Origin: Trichopria drosophilae
Taxonomy: Eukaryota; Arthropoda; Insecta; Hymenoptera; Diapriidae
Assembly: GCA_030407085.1 (NCBI GenBank)
Contig: CM059582.1
Coordinates: 21,527,001-21,591,000, forward strand
Length of the DNA: 64,000 bases
Direction: 5' to 3'
A program made the translations under genes and the position numbers. Below the pieces are notes generated by a model. It made no database searches, was not told the origin of the DNA, and worked only from the letters and a program-made list of their open reading frames with translations. Every line of letters begins with the position of its first letter. Positions within the stretch are counted from its first letter, which is position 1. Below, piece after piece: positions 9,348 to 20,873 of the stretch.

Positions 9348-12300
9348 TCATTTTATAAAACCAAGGCTTTTGTAAAATTTTGCAAAGTAATCTTTGCCTT
9401 TTTGGTTGCTTTCACGAATGGGAAGGTTTTTGGTGCTATCGAGGGCGTATTTTCTGGCGTGCTGTTTTAGATCCGTAAACGGGATTTTGATCGGGAGTGT
9501 GGGTTCCAGCATTGACGCTTCCTTGGCTCGTATATCAGCGATCTCGTTGCCTTCGATTCCCCTGTGCGCGGGCACCCAAAATAGAGTGACTTTACTGCCA
9601 TTTGGTGATTCGCGATTGAACATTAGAATTTTTTCTTTAATTTCAAGAAGATATGGATTGACTTTAATGCTTAAGCTCATGCTTTCGAGGGATGTCAGTG
9701 CACTGAGAGAGTCTGTAAATATTATGTAATTTACGTCGGGCCCTGACAAAGTGAGATCTACAGCTTGTAGGAGAGCAAAAACCTCCGCGGTAAAGATTGT
9801 GGCGTTTTTGTTAAGGCTAATCAAGGAAGAGTGATTTAAGACTGGACACACGCAGACGCATCCAGCCGATACACTTTCTGGTGCTTTGCTTCCATGTGTA
9901 TATATATCGATAGCATTTTCTTTGTTAACTAAATCTCGCAGGATTTGGTTCAGTTATGCACTGTCTGTTTGACAGTTTAGAAGGTGCTTATTTATGTCTG
10001 GTTTATACGTAAGTGTTTCGAATTGTGTGGTATACGGAGGGTAATTGTTGCCTATGAAAATAATATTTGTGCAATTTGAAACACTTTTGATACCTACAAT
10101 AAGAAGCCTTTTGCAATTGTTGTACAATGTGCTATTTATCCTACATTTTAGCCGGTTTATTGTATTGTAAATAATCAGATTGCTATTAGAGTACACCTTG
10201 TGCAGATAGTTTTTATAGAGATACAGTGATCGGTCTTGAATGGTGGGCAATTTTGACTCGGCTAGGAGAATGTTCGTGGGAGTGGAGATTCTGTAGCCTA
10301 GACACAGTCTAATGGCGGTATTTTGTAGTGTCTCTAATTTCTTTACTTGATTTTTTTGGGTGGGGTAGTATACAAAAATACCATAATCAATTACCGATCG
10401 CACAAAACTCTTATACATGTTGAGTAAGGTATCCGGTTTAATTCCCCACCAAGTACCTCTGGCGTATTTAATTACATGAAGCGATCTGAGGCACTTTTTT
10501 TGTACTGAGTCGACCTGATCTTTGAACAAGAGTTTGGAGTCGAATCGAATTCCCAGAAAGCGTACCGAGTTACTATTTCCGACCATGGTGTCCCTGATTT
10601 TTATTTTGTTTGAACCTTCCGTTATCGATTTTTTACTGAATTGTATAAAAGTGGTTTTATTCGGGTTTACTTCTAGGCCTAGGCTATATAGATTGTCGCA
10701 TATTAAATTTACTGCTTTTTGTAAGAGATTATTAGCCGAATTGTTTGAGGACCGATTACACCAAAGAGCAATGTCGTCGGCGAATTCCGATATCTGGACG
10801 CTTTTAGGTATGTTTTCTGTAATTTTTGCCACATAAATGCAGAATAGAAGGGGACTTAAGACCCCTCCTTGGGGGACTCCTTTATGGGCTAGCCTAGCCG
10901 AATTACCAGATGTTGAGGTGTAGATCGTTCTTTCGGTTGTTAGGAATTTGACAAATCTCACTGTATTTATGGGGCAACCTATGTCAGCGAGTTTTTGTAA
11001 CAAGATGTCGATGATTACATTATCGAAAGCGCTGCTTACATCGAGAAACACAGCCGGCAAATCTTTATTCCGAGTGAACGCGTCGATAACATTAAGAGTC
11101 AAATTGGTCAAATTGTCGGCGGTGCTCTGACCTTTTCTAAATCCTGCCTGAGCTTTGGGTAGGATATTATTTCTTTCAATATACCATTGCAATCTGGTTT
11201 TAATCAGTGTTTCGAACAGCTTGCTTACACAGGAAGTCAGTGCAATGGGACGAACGCTGGTGCCGTCACTTTTTTCCACGAAGTGTACAAAGGATTTTTT
11301 CCATTGAAGGGGGTAGCACCCCGTGGTATACATTTCATTTAAGATGTCAAGCAGTAATAATTAGAATTTTATTGGAAGCATCTGTAGCACTTCGTAGTCC
11401 AAGCCGTCGACACCAGGACTTGACTTAATTTTTTTTGTTTTAAGTGCCGAATTGAACTCTGCAAAACTAAAGGGCGCATCGAGGAAGTTATTTTCTTTAC
11501 AAACCGGTAAGGTTGCTGGATCCGATGGGCACCATGCCGGGCTTAGTTTATCAAGTGCTGTAAGGACTTTCCCATCCCTTTGGTGAGCCTCAGGAGTGTG
11601 ACTCGTCTTTATTTTTATCCATCTGTTTTTCAGTATTTTACAGATGTTCCAAGTATATTTTAGATCTGAGTTGCAGTTTACTGATTCAATAAATTTTTTA
11701 TAGGATTCCCGCCGCTTGTCTTTAAATAACTTAGTGGCACAGGCGCGTTGTTTTTTGAATTCAATAAAATCAGTTAGCAATTTAGAATACTGCCATTTTT
11801 TTAACGAGGCTTTTCTGAGTCTCACCGCCCTGTCACACTCCGAGTCCCACCAAGGTACAGGGTTTCTATGTTTATTTGCGCTTACATTCGTTCTTTTTGG
11901 TGTGCTGGTCCGAAGCGCCTCTGACAGTACATCAATATAGTTATCGTATTTTTTATTAGGTGCCATATCCTCATATTCCTGAGTAAAGAAAAGAAACAGA
12001 TTTCTATCGAGGGACTCCGAAACAGCCCACCAATCTGTCTTCACCGACTTCAAATTAAAACTCTGTTTGATGTACAATGATTTTTCAACTTCTATCTTGA
12101 TTCGCATCGGAAAGTGATCTGATCCTCTGGGGTCGCTTTCAACATCGACGTCCAAGGAGCCGGATATACCAGGACTTGCGAAAATGAGGTCAAAATTTGA
12201 TAATTCTCCTGAAGCTGAATTAATGTGTGTCTTGGTGTCGTAGTTGTGCAGAATCAGGGGTGAATTATATAATGAATTAAATAGTCTTTCCCCATTTTTA

Positions 12301-12776
12301 TCGGTTCTGGAACAGTTCCAACTAACATTGTTCGCGTTGAAGTCGCCAACCAAAAGAGTTTGATTATGTCTGTTTGCGTTTCGAAGGATCTCGTCCCACT
12401 GGGCTTGAGAGAGTTCTCGTCCTGGGGTCCGATAACAGACCAGGATATCTTTCTGTTCCTTGAGGTCGGTGATAGTGATTCCTGCCATTTCTACTTCTTG
12501 CGTACGAGTCACAAGATCAGTAATTTCCCTATAGGCGATATTATTTCTGATAAGCATTAGTATTCCCCCACCCCTTCCTCGTCCATATTGTCTGTCTTTT
12601 CTGAAAGTTTTATAGCCAGCAAAATGAAAGTCTGTTATTTCTTTAGTTAGCCAGCTTTCGACACATATAAAGATGTCCACGTCCGCGAGATTCTTTACTA
12701 ACTCGTTTCTCTTCGGAAAAATACTGCGAGCGTTCCAATATACAATCTTTAATTGTATGTTTATCGTTGTACTCAT
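9348..12776 (-). pseudogene. non-LTR ORF2: endonuclease-RT-RNase H, two in-frame stops
   Basis: One frame of 1,143 codons interrupted only by TAA at 11,361-11,363 and TAA at 9,954-9,956; there is no frameshift. The APE-type endonuclease occupies about residues 1-235, with N15, E40, GDFNAN (D145, N147) and SDH (D220, H221). The reverse transcriptase follows, with the conserved FADD active site encoded at plus-strand 10,773-10,784, preceded by a GVPQGGVLSPLLF block. RNase H forms the C-terminus (TDSLSA and HRGIEGNEIAD blocks), but the first catalytic Asp, normally in YTDGS, reads YTHGS. The protein would nick target DNA and prime cDNA synthesis there. As written it cannot be made in full, so this copy is likely inactive unless the stops are read through. 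Confidence 0.85.
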
Positions 12777-12792
12777 TTTTGTATTATGGTGT

Positions 12793-14037
12793 TTACTGTT
12801 CGTGTGATTCTATTTCCTCCGAATATTCCGAATTTTGTCTTTGTAACTTATTTTTAATTCTCGTTAACCTATTTTTTGTAGGTCTGTTAACATATGGATA
12901 AGCGGCATCAATCATGATCACCAGACCTTCTGTGTCATTTGTATAGTTCTTTTGCAAAGCGTGTATATCAGGGGATCCATGTGATTTCTTGACAAATTCT
13001 TTGAAATTATCAAAGCTTATGACAAAAGAAGAGTCGGGATTTTCCAACGTCTCTCTTGCAGCTAGCAGAGAATCAGTTGGTTCAAGTGTTGCTTTCTCAT
13101 TGTTTGTGCAATTTTTTTTAATTTTGTTGGCTACAGGAAAATTTTTATTCTTAATCGTCAATTGTTGAATGGTATCGAAAGGCTGGGGTGGGGGCTGTAC
13201 TTCTGTAGCCGTCTCTGAGTGTGTGTCACTTGTTGTAGTTGTACTAAGGTGCCTTTTGTTCGTTTGCTCGATTACTTTGTTTATATTTGTCATGTTTATT
13301 TCTGTATTTTCGCCGAGAGGAATGCCGCGAGAACTGTTTATGTTTGCCAGAGCTGGGAAATTCTCGTTATCCATCGAGATTACACTTGGACACATTTTAG
13401 CAATGTGCCCGCTTTGTTTACAGGTGAAGCAATTAGTCGAGCTCGTACTTAAGTAAATCCAGTAATTGGTATTGTCATGATGTATTTGAGCAGAGTCTGG
13501 AAGTAGGGACTCATCCTCTTCTTTTATGTAGATTTGCCTGCGGAACGATAGTATATGCGATCTGCCGGGCTTAATTAAACCAGCACGAATATTAGTTATA
13601 CCGGACACTGGTGTGATGCCTGCCTCTTGAAGTACCTTGAGAATGTGTTCGTCCGGAATAGTTGGATTTACGTTAGAGATAACGACGCGTTTGTTTTTTT
13701 CAATATAGGGGCGGATACTTAAGATGTGATTCTTGACTGTAATTTTCTTGCTTACCAGCGAATCTGCGACCTTGTTGTTGCAGAGGAAAATGCACACTCG
13801 ATTTCCAGAGAGTTTGGAGATGTATCGTACTTCTCGGAGGTCTATGAGTTTTTCAATTCCGTCGAGGTAGTCATCGTTGGTGTATCCTTCTATGGATTCG
13901 ATAATGACTGCATGTTCGTTTTGTGGTCGGGCTGAGGCTGCTGTGGTGCTGGCGAAGGTTGGACTTTGAGAGTTTTGAGACGAAGAGTTGGTCATGTTGG
14001 CAAGATAGGCGTTGGCCATAGTTCTTGCCAATTTCAC
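12793..14037 (-). CDS. non-LTR retrotransposon ORF1 (gag-like, CCHC)
   Basis: A 414-codon intact frame. It contains a nucleic-acid-binding fold region (RVVISNVNPTIPDEHILKVL, an RRM-like strand-helix pattern) and one zinc knuckle C203-x2-C206-x4-H211-x4-C216. Polar, Ser/Thr-rich segments flank these. In I-type elements this protein coats the RNA and helps deliver it to the nucleus. The Met at 14,037 is the first in frame after the 5' leader. The stop lies 16 nt before the ORF2 ATG, close enough for termination-reinitiation to supply ORF2. Confidence 0.85.
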   Translation of the reverse strand: MKLARTMANAYLANMTNSSSQNSQSPTFASTTAASARPQNEHAVIIESIEGYTNDDYLDGIEKLIDLREVRYISKLSGNRVCIFLCNNKVADSLVSKKITVKNHILSIRPYIEKNKRVVISNVNPTIPDEHILKVLQEAGITPVSGITNIRAGLIKPGRSHILSFRRQIYIKEEDESLLPDSAQIHHDNTNYWIYLSTSSTNCFTCKQSGHIAKMCPSVISMDNENFPALANINSSRGIPLGENTEINMTNINKVIEQTNKRHLSTTTTSDTHSETATEVQPPPQPFDTIQQLTIKNKNFPVANKIKKNCTNNEKATLEPTDSLLAARETLENPDSSFVISFDNFKEFVKKSHGSPDIHALQKNYTNDTEGLVIMIDAAYPYVNRPTKNRLTRIKNKLQRQNSEYSEEIESHEQ

Positions 14038-14245
14038 TTTTTAGCAACGCCAACTGCAACCGCAGTTAGCGTGCTAGCTTTGAAAAAAATCACAGAAACT
14101 CAAGCACAATACCACTTGGATAGTTTATACGGTTTCTTAGTCGAACCGAAGGCTGTTATTTACACAATATTATTTGTTTACGCGCGCTCCGAAACAACAC
14201 GTCTGCTCGCTGCGAAAGCTCAGACGGAACTCAAACCAGCACTTT

Positions 14246-15647
14246 ATTTATCATTCTATTGTTCGTTAGTTTTGGTTTATAATTTTGATATTATATGAAA
14301 AGCTACCTGGAAAAGAATTTTCTTGGAAAAGAAAAGTATATCATGTAAGCGTGTGCATGAGAAAGCGGATGTACTTTGGAATTTTTATTACTTTTTTAGA
14401 AATAGATAGAGTTGGTCAAGGGTACGGGTTGCTAGTCCGGTTTGCTGCGCTTTCTAAAGATGCGTTTAGATTTTTCCGTACATTTTCTTTTGAGACTATT
14501 TCGGAAAGTTTATATAAAATAATTAATGGTATTTTTACTCTCTACTGGTAATGTAGGAAACTAAGTGGGAGTGAAAATTCAGGAATTATAGGGTTCTCTA
14601 TTTTCGATCGGTATCGGCAAGTTATTTGTTAAGAGGTTCGGTTAGTATACGCCAGGCGCGCTATTGCATCGGATATTTGGTCGGTAATTTTGAAATTAGG
14701 TGCGTTACGTAGGACGTAACAATGCCAATGAATAGACGACTACCAATGAATGGACGATTTTCTACATATTTCTATTTCTTATGAATGTATGATGCACAAC
14801 ATGCAACAAAATACATATTTTTATGTTCTTTGAACATTCAAAATAATATTTGCAGTACTATTGATCGTCCAGTGTTTATTATTTTGTAAAATCAAAGAAA
14901 AGTTTTAAAGCCATCCAAATAAACTGAAAACGTCCCATTTGATTTAGCCCGTCTATTAATTGGGGTTTAGCGGATTTTTTTACAAACGTATGAAGACGAG
15001 GTTAATAATTAAATAAAATCAAAGGTTGAACTACACGGTCATAAAGAGCAGAGTCTAACGATTCTAATGGTGGTATCATAATTAAATTTTCGTAAAAGAA
15101 TTCAAAAGTTACAATCAATCAAAGTGTTAAAAATGCTTAACCGTCCATTCATAGGCATATTCACCCTATTTAAGGAACAAGATGTTGTTACAATATATGT
15201 ATAGAAACTACTCGAACCTAACGATGCTAGAACTACCCTCTGCCGCCTTCTTTCCTGGCAGTGTTAGAATGGGAATATTCCCGGAAGCAGCAGCCTTTCG
15301 TCAGGGAACTGCAATACGAATTTAGCCAAAATTGTAGGCACCCGGGTCGAAGGCATCTAGTTTCATTTTATAATTTACCCTGATCAAATCAAAGAAAACA
15401 TCTGAAAAGAGAAAAGGCAAAAATCTCTAAAGGACTCGTACAAATAATTTAATTTCAAATTTTATATAATCAACGATTTGTAATGGTGCGTGCGAATACC
15501 TATAAAGTGACTAATTAATAAGAAAAGATAGGATTAGTAAATTGCGATCTCTTGTTCCTGCTTGTTGACTCGAATCACACTAACTATGTATGATTAATGT
15601 AAGATTGTTATTGACATGAAATACAGAAAATAAACACACATAGTGTT
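14246..15647. other. intergenic with possible MITE (14,722-15,172)
   Basis: No credible gene. GCCAATGAATAGACGA-type sequence at about 14,724 (followed by a second CCAATGAATGGACGA) is matched in reverse by CCGTCCATTCATAGGCATATTC at about 15,150-15,168. This suggests degraded inverted ends of a ~450-bp element. A further match (GGGTGAATATGCCAATGAAT) lies at about 23,255, supporting a dispersed repeat family. Confidence 0.3.
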
Positions 15648-15720
15648 TCACTAATTACCGTCTGTATCATTACGATCTTATATATACATATAATTCGTCA
15701 AAGATATTGCCTAGAAACGT
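15648..15720 (+). repeat. dispersed repeat, copy 1
   Basis: The sequence around actaattaccgtctgtatca followed by a TATATATACATATAATTCGTC stretch recurs with modest divergence at about 22,038-22,115. The unit is noncoding; its family is not recognised. Confidence 0.5.
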
Positions 15721-15864
15721 AACCAGAAACACGCTTAGGTGTTAGTTTAATTTAAAAAATTGGCTGGAAGAAAGAATGAGATTTAATAAATATTATTTGT
15801 TGAAAACTCTTTTATTTAACCACCGGGCCATACATGTATAATTCGAGGCGTACATTGCGTTAAT

Positions 15865-16384
15865 ACTTTAGGAGGCATTAAGAGCATCTTTCACGTAGCT
15901 GATCCGCACCACGTTGCCGTTATCAGTACAATATGCATTTTGATAGAGGCGGCCATTTTTTATGGAACAAAACATATGCCTTAGGACTGGAAGGACTGTA
16001 ATTCTTGCTAGGAACCCCTTCTCTTACCTTTATCTTTTGTTTTGTTTTGTGGGGTTCCCGATGGGAATTAATGGCGTTGGGTGTAATGATATAGGCAATG
16101 TTGCCATCAGTTGGACAAACGCAATAGGGGAAAAAACAAAGTAAGGCAGACAATGTAAGATTGTAAAGAATAAAAACTGTTTCTTACTTCCCGCGGTACA
16201 ATCACCGCATTTTCGGGCAGCCTCCTCTGCGCCTGCCTAGGTTGTGGCAGGGTTTGCTGTTGCGGTTGTTGCTGCTGCACCTGATTCTGCTCCTCGAAGT
16301 CTCCACATGCCGATTCCCTGTCAATAATTTTTGAAATTTGCTACAGGACTTCCTCCGTATCCTGCAGCTGGAGCTCTTCAAAGT
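15865..16384 (-). pseudogene. possible degraded gene, glutamine-rich exon
   Basis: On the minus strand about 16,384-16,186 reads as a Gln-rich peptide (QVQQQQPQQQTLPQPRQ) with one in-frame TAG near its start, ending at a GT-AG type donor (GGGAA/GTAAGA). A further short coding-like stretch, reading YCTDNGNVVRISYVKDAL, ends at about 15,865, and a reverse-strand AATAAA-like signal lies near 15,810. This could be the 3' part of a host or transposon gene. I do not recognise the family, and the in-frame stop argues for decay. Confidence 0.25.
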
Positions 16385-16575
16385 ACCTTCCTAATTATAA
16401 ATAATAGAAAGAACATTGTACTTTTTTCATTTTAGTAATTAATGTACATTACTTGCGTGACATCCTTTCTTATCTGCAGAGATTATACGGAAAATCGCGC
16501 AGTTCGCTGATTTTAGCTTATTTCAGTTAACCCATTAACTCAGCGAAAGAACTAATCGCTTTAGAAATATACAAA

Positions 16576-16805
16576 AACGTCCCGTTCCAAGCTTTACACT
16601 TATATCAAGACATATCCCACATCAGCGGCGAGAATGACGCGCCGTATTGCAGATAATCAGTGAACTCATAATACTTGGGAAGGAAATGCCTGTACTAACA
16701 ATAAGTGTAATACGAGCTCAATGATTGTCCGCAACGCGGCGCGTCATTCTCGCCGCTGATTTGGGATATGTCTTTATATAAGTGTAAGGCTTGGAACGGG
16801 ACGTT
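16576..16805. mobile_element. 230-bp hairpin MITE
   Basis: Inverted arms of about 69 bp, 16,576-16,644 and 16,737-16,805, are nearly identical (AACGTCCCGTTCCAAGC at the outside, GAATGACGCGCCG at the inside) around a ~92-bp unrelated loop. No coding capacity. I could not define a target duplication. Confidence 0.75.
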
Positions 16806-17740
16806 ATTAATAATTCAACCCACGTGAAGTACGTGTCGTCGCAATCAGCTATGCGTGGAACTAGGGAGTGCTTGTGGCCATTCTCACCATGTTCATCGCT
16901 ATTTTTTGAGCTTCCCTATGCTACTATGAAAAAAATGTATCCGACCTTTTATGTACAGAATTTGATTCTCTACCTTTTTTATTGGAAACATTTTTCCATC
17001 CGATGCGTATTTTTCGAACTAAATGCAAAAAACTCTTAAAAAACTCGATTTTCTCTAGGTTATATAGCGGCTCAGATATGTCTGACCGCCGATTTGTGTT
17101 GTCATATTCGTAATCAGGAGGTGAAAATACGTCGAAAATATTTCCCGAAGATTTTTTGTTGAGGTGATGTAGCTATTGTGCAGTTTTACCAATACTAACG
17201 CCAGATGATTACGGTCGCCGATTACGATGTGTAGGTAGTGCGCTTAGTAGTTTTTCAACTTAACTTGCAAAATACGTACATGAAGGGTTTAGGGTTGTCG
17301 ATTACGGTATCTAGGTAGTTCAAATTTTGTTTCGACAACGCAGGAAAACACGTATAGACCAATTCCATTTCAAATCATGCAATGAAAATAAATTTCAAAT
17401 TCAAAATCATGTTTTATACAATTTTTATTATTCTTTTGGATAAATAAAGAGATACGTATTTTTTTGTTTTGCAAACAACAAATTCTTCGCGAAGTTACGG
17501 CCTACACTAAAATTTCATGGTGATTTCATTTTCGCCCGAAACAGGTAGGGTTGTCGATTACGCAAAAGAAAACTTCGATTTTCTCAAAAACATTTTTCAA
17601 GGCAAATATATACACGTAAATGAATCCAACGGGACTGAGAAGCTAAACTTTGGCGCTAAAATATCTGAATGTAAAGTTATTGTAAATTCTACAAGGATGA
17701 TTTTATACTTTTCAATGGTAGTGTTAATATATATAATTTG
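16806..17740. other. intergenic, no gene seen
   Basis: AT-rich, with only short chance frames. A GTCGATTACG motif recurs several times between about 17,210 and 17,565 (gtcgccgattacg, gtcgattacggt, gtcgattacgca), spaced irregularly, suggesting a degraded repeat. Confidence 0.4.
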
Positions 17741-17744
17741 ATTC

Positions 17745-18010
17745 TTTTACAATTACCTCATCCTTAACAATATTGGAAACAGAACCCACGTACAAAAATA
17801 TCTGGAAAGCACTGTCGAATGCGCACGTATTTTTTATGGTCGCCATTTGTTTCGATTTATCCAGTTTTATTTCTTTGTTATTTCCGTTTTCCAATATGGG
17901 GATCGTAAATTTATTAAAATTGAGGAGTCTGTTCTTTAGTAAGTCCTTGTTGTTTCCCAAATATAGTTTTTTCCTCCTTTTTGCTTCGCCGCCCAGTTCT
18001 CCAGTTCGTT
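17745..18010 (-). pseudogene. transposon-associated cysteine-protease-like fragment
   Basis: The minus strand keeps an open frame reading ...KRRKKLYLGNNKDLL, a hydrophilic linker, then KNTCAFDSAFQIFLYVGS. The NTCAFDS block resembles the catalytic-Cys start of protease-like proteins that accompany some insect DNA transposons. Nothing downstream matches the expected His/Asp part, so only a fragment remains. The assignment rests on one motif and is tentative. Confidence 0.3.
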
Positions 18011-18019
18011 ATTTGAACT

Positions 18020-18645
18020 AATTAACTTTTTGGTCGATTCATCTGGAAACATGCACACATAATTTTTTTATAATTTTAGAATGTATATATATATTACAAT
18101 AAGCCTTATCTTTTATCATCCCAATAATACGTGTTCTCTGAACATGTGGTTCGAATATTTGATTGATTTTGACAACTTTTATTCTGTGTATCAACTATTA
18201 CAATTTCAAAAAAAAACTGCCCTATTACTAACATCCAGCACAGTTTCATAGTTTTAAATAGGCGTTGAACATAGTTCAATCACTTAGCCTTCCATGTGAT
18301 GTCTATTTCTCAGAATTTCACACCTTAGTCTAGGGACCACATATAAGAGTTCGTGGCCGATTGATGCTCACACGTCTACCCAAGCTTATTCTACGTATTT
18401 CAACCCCCTGAATCCGAATACCGAGGGTGTATTGCGTGGAAGTGGGGACAAGTATTGTTTATAACAATGTTTATAAACAAAAATTTGTTTTTCGATTTTC
18501 GATACGAAAATAGTACATTACGTAGCAAGGACGCGAAATGTATCATTCACGGCGAGGGTGAACTTTCTGGCCGAACGTAGCGAGGTCGCCAAAGTCATAC
18601 GAGCCAGGATGGTACATTCGCGTTCGCGGTACATATACTATTTTC
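18020..18645. other. intergenic, no gene seen
   Basis: No coding signal. A short near-palindrome (tgtttataacaatgtttataaaca) lies at about 18,457-18,481. A GC-richer stretch from about 18,525 to 18,630 directly follows the Gypsy gag-protease stop and may be remaining retroelement or LTR sequence. Confidence 0.35.
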
Positions 18646-18649
18646 TCTT

Positions 18650-20847
18650 TTAAAGGCCACCGAATTCGAATTCTTCAATGACGATCTCATGCCAATACCT
18701 CAAGTCCTCGACTACATCTTTCCCTCTCTCAATATTCCGTATAACTAACGTTATCTCATTATCTCCCACATCTTGTATTAATTTGACACTACAATTATCG
18801 GTATTGGGTACGTCAACATTGGAATCACTATCCCCTTGCATATCCAAAATTTTATTCGTGCGAAAGGTAACTACTCTCCTCGGCAGCCAATCCCCAAACA
18901 AACCGACTCGTTCCTTCTCCACGTCCACGATATCTTTACGATATTTTAACCAGTCTATCCCCACCAGTATGTCGTTTGACAAGCCGGATATGATTAGGAA
19001 AGGATATTGAACTACAACATCATTAATAGTCAACGATAACTGAATTTGTTTTTTGACCACAGTTGGTTTACGCCCAACACCAACGTGAACTTTAAATTGA
19101 CTCACGGGCAATTCTTCAATCTCCTTTCCTATTTTTATCTTTTGAAAAAGGGCTTCCGACACACAAGTGACGTCACTACCGGTATCAATAATCACATCAT
19201 ATTCTTTTTCAAAAATGGTTGCTTTAAGTCGTAGACTAATCAATCGTCGAGCAATTTGTTCCTCCCCACCATTTTCGGCTTCAAGGACGTCCCAGCACAA
19301 GTCATTAATAAATTCAGAATAAGCATGTGCACTTAACGTCCGAATATGCGTTTCATTGGGTGGTTCCCCTCGTCTTCGTACAACATTTCGAAAATTTTGA
19401 GATCCTGATTCATTTTTAGAATGCACAATCTCATGATTCCGGGAATTATTATTATTTTCAGACCGATCATTAGGTTTCACAATTCTCGAATTGGAATAAG
19501 ATGGATTGTTCTGGCCATTGTCCCGTTTACGCCAATTTGCATGGGGATCGTTATCGACTCTTTCATATGATTGAATTTGAGGCCTTCCCGAATCTTCATA
19601 TTTTCTGAAACGCGAATCATTTTCCGTCATAAAATTCAACTGCGGTTTAGCATTATGGGCCCATGATTGACCAGAACTATAATGATTTTCTCTGCCTGAC
19701 TCATCCAATCGTGCCAATGATCGCATAATATATTCGGTTTGTGCATAATCCACTGTTGCCATAATATCTCTAACGCGTGTCAGTAATTGTTTAACAATAA
19801 AATAATTCACCTCGTACTGATCCATTCGTGGCAAAAAATAACGACCAGTTCGAAGTTGTTCAGTGAAATATTCTTGCGAAGAACGATTTTCTGGCCGATA
19901 TCGACGATCAGCCCACTCGCTCTTTGCTTTAGCTCGTGCTTCAATAGAATAGTAGAAAACTAAAAATTCTTCTTTAAAATTACAATATGACATGAAAGGA
20001 TACAGTCGAGAATCATGCCAAGTTTTTGCACAATCAATCAAAGTATCTTCAACAAGAATTACCATTTGAAATTCTTGAATATTCTTACGTGTGAAATATT
20101 TTGCCAAATCGTTCAAGAACTTCAGTGGATAATCTTTATGACCACTAAATGTAGGCATTGTCAACACAACCGAATTATTCTGAACAAAAGCCATCAAGTT
20201 ACCTGACAGATCATTGTTTACGACCGGTTGAGGCATTTGCAAATCATTATTGTTTGTATTTTGATTAGGGGTAAGTCGTTGATTCGAGGAAATCACTGAT
20301 CTCTATTATACACTGGATAGGAGACGTCGTATCTACATCATTATAACTGCGTGTGATTCCACCAGTTTGGAAAAGCTGAATTATTTTCGCGGCTAACCAA
20401 TCAGTGAAAAGACAATAAAAGGAGGAGGTGCTTGCTATAATGCACTTCGGAATAAACTTAATTGTGATTGGATGTTCACGAAAGTACACCGCGTCACAGA
20501 TTTGGAGTCCTGTATCCTATCCAGTGCATAACAGAGATCAGTGGAGGAAATGCTACTACGTGATCCATTTTGATTTTGATCATTTCTACGATTTTGATTA
20601 AACAAGCCATCACTAACCGTTGGATTTTGAAAACTATTTTCATGCGTATTAACACATATTGCGTCATCTAATTCTGGTGCATCTTTTTCACCAACACAGT
20701 CAGCAATTGCCTGTTTTTTTATTTTCGACTTAAAGCCTCTCCACTTCCTTTCGTAAAACCTCATTTTCTTGCCAATTCGCATGAGCTTGAATACGCATTC
20801 TTTTCAACTCCTCTTTCAATTCATCCAACGACATTCCCTTTGCCATT
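18650..20847 (-). pseudogene. Ty3/Gypsy gag-protease, interrupted
   Basis: The frame begins at an ATG at 20,847 on the minus strand, shifts by one near 20,740, is interrupted by a 250-bp MITE, and is then open from about 20,293 to 18,650. The gag part shows the helical capsid pattern (AKTWHDSRLYPFMSYCNFKEEF) typical of Gypsy-like gags. The C-terminal part is a retropepsin with the DTGSDVTCVS active site and an ILVGIDWL block, the usual second conserved region. No zinc knuckle is visible between them. Reverse transcriptase and integrase are absent: after 18,650 no pol follows. In intact elements gag builds the particle and the protease matures it. This copy is a defective fragment. Confidence 0.75.
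20294..20543. mobile_element. 250-bp hAT-type MITE nested in gag
   Basis: Inverted ends of about 29 bp start CACTGATCTCTATTATACAC and are matched by the complement at the right (CACTGATCTCTGTTATGCAC). The 8-bp direct repeat GAGGAAAT lies immediately outside at 20,286-20,293 and 20,544-20,551. An 8-bp duplication and CA...TG ends suit the hAT superfamily. The flanking gag reading frame is continuous across a single copy of the duplicated octamer, which shows that the MITE entered an existing gag gene. Confidence 0.85.
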
Positions 20848-20873
20848 ATGATATATTTTACCGTTCTCTATTT

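Larger units (their letters stand above)
8958..14232 (-). mobile_element. full-length I-like non-LTR retrotransposon
   Basis: The element reads on the minus strand. Its 3' poly(A) tail appears as a T run at 8,958-8,978. It is bounded by the direct repeat aaaccagcacttt, at 8,948-8,960 and again at 14,233-14,245, a good target-site duplication whose last bases merge with the T run. Inside are, in order, a ~195-nt 5' leader, ORF1 (gag-like, CCHC), a 16-nt gap, and ORF2 with endonuclease, reverse transcriptase and RNase H. An RNase H domain after the RT puts it near the I/LOA/R1 group rather than typical Jockey or CR1. Length is about 5.27 kb. Presence of both ends and of the duplication shows a complete, fairly young insertion. 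Confidence 0.85.

Noticed and set aside
10522..11428. Plus-strand ORFs over the reverse transcriptase region
   Set aside because: Shadows of the minus-strand ORF2.
12793..14298. Plus-strand ORFs across the non-LTR element (for example 13,169-13,456; 13,966-14,298)
   Set aside because: Antisense shadows of ORF1 and the leader.
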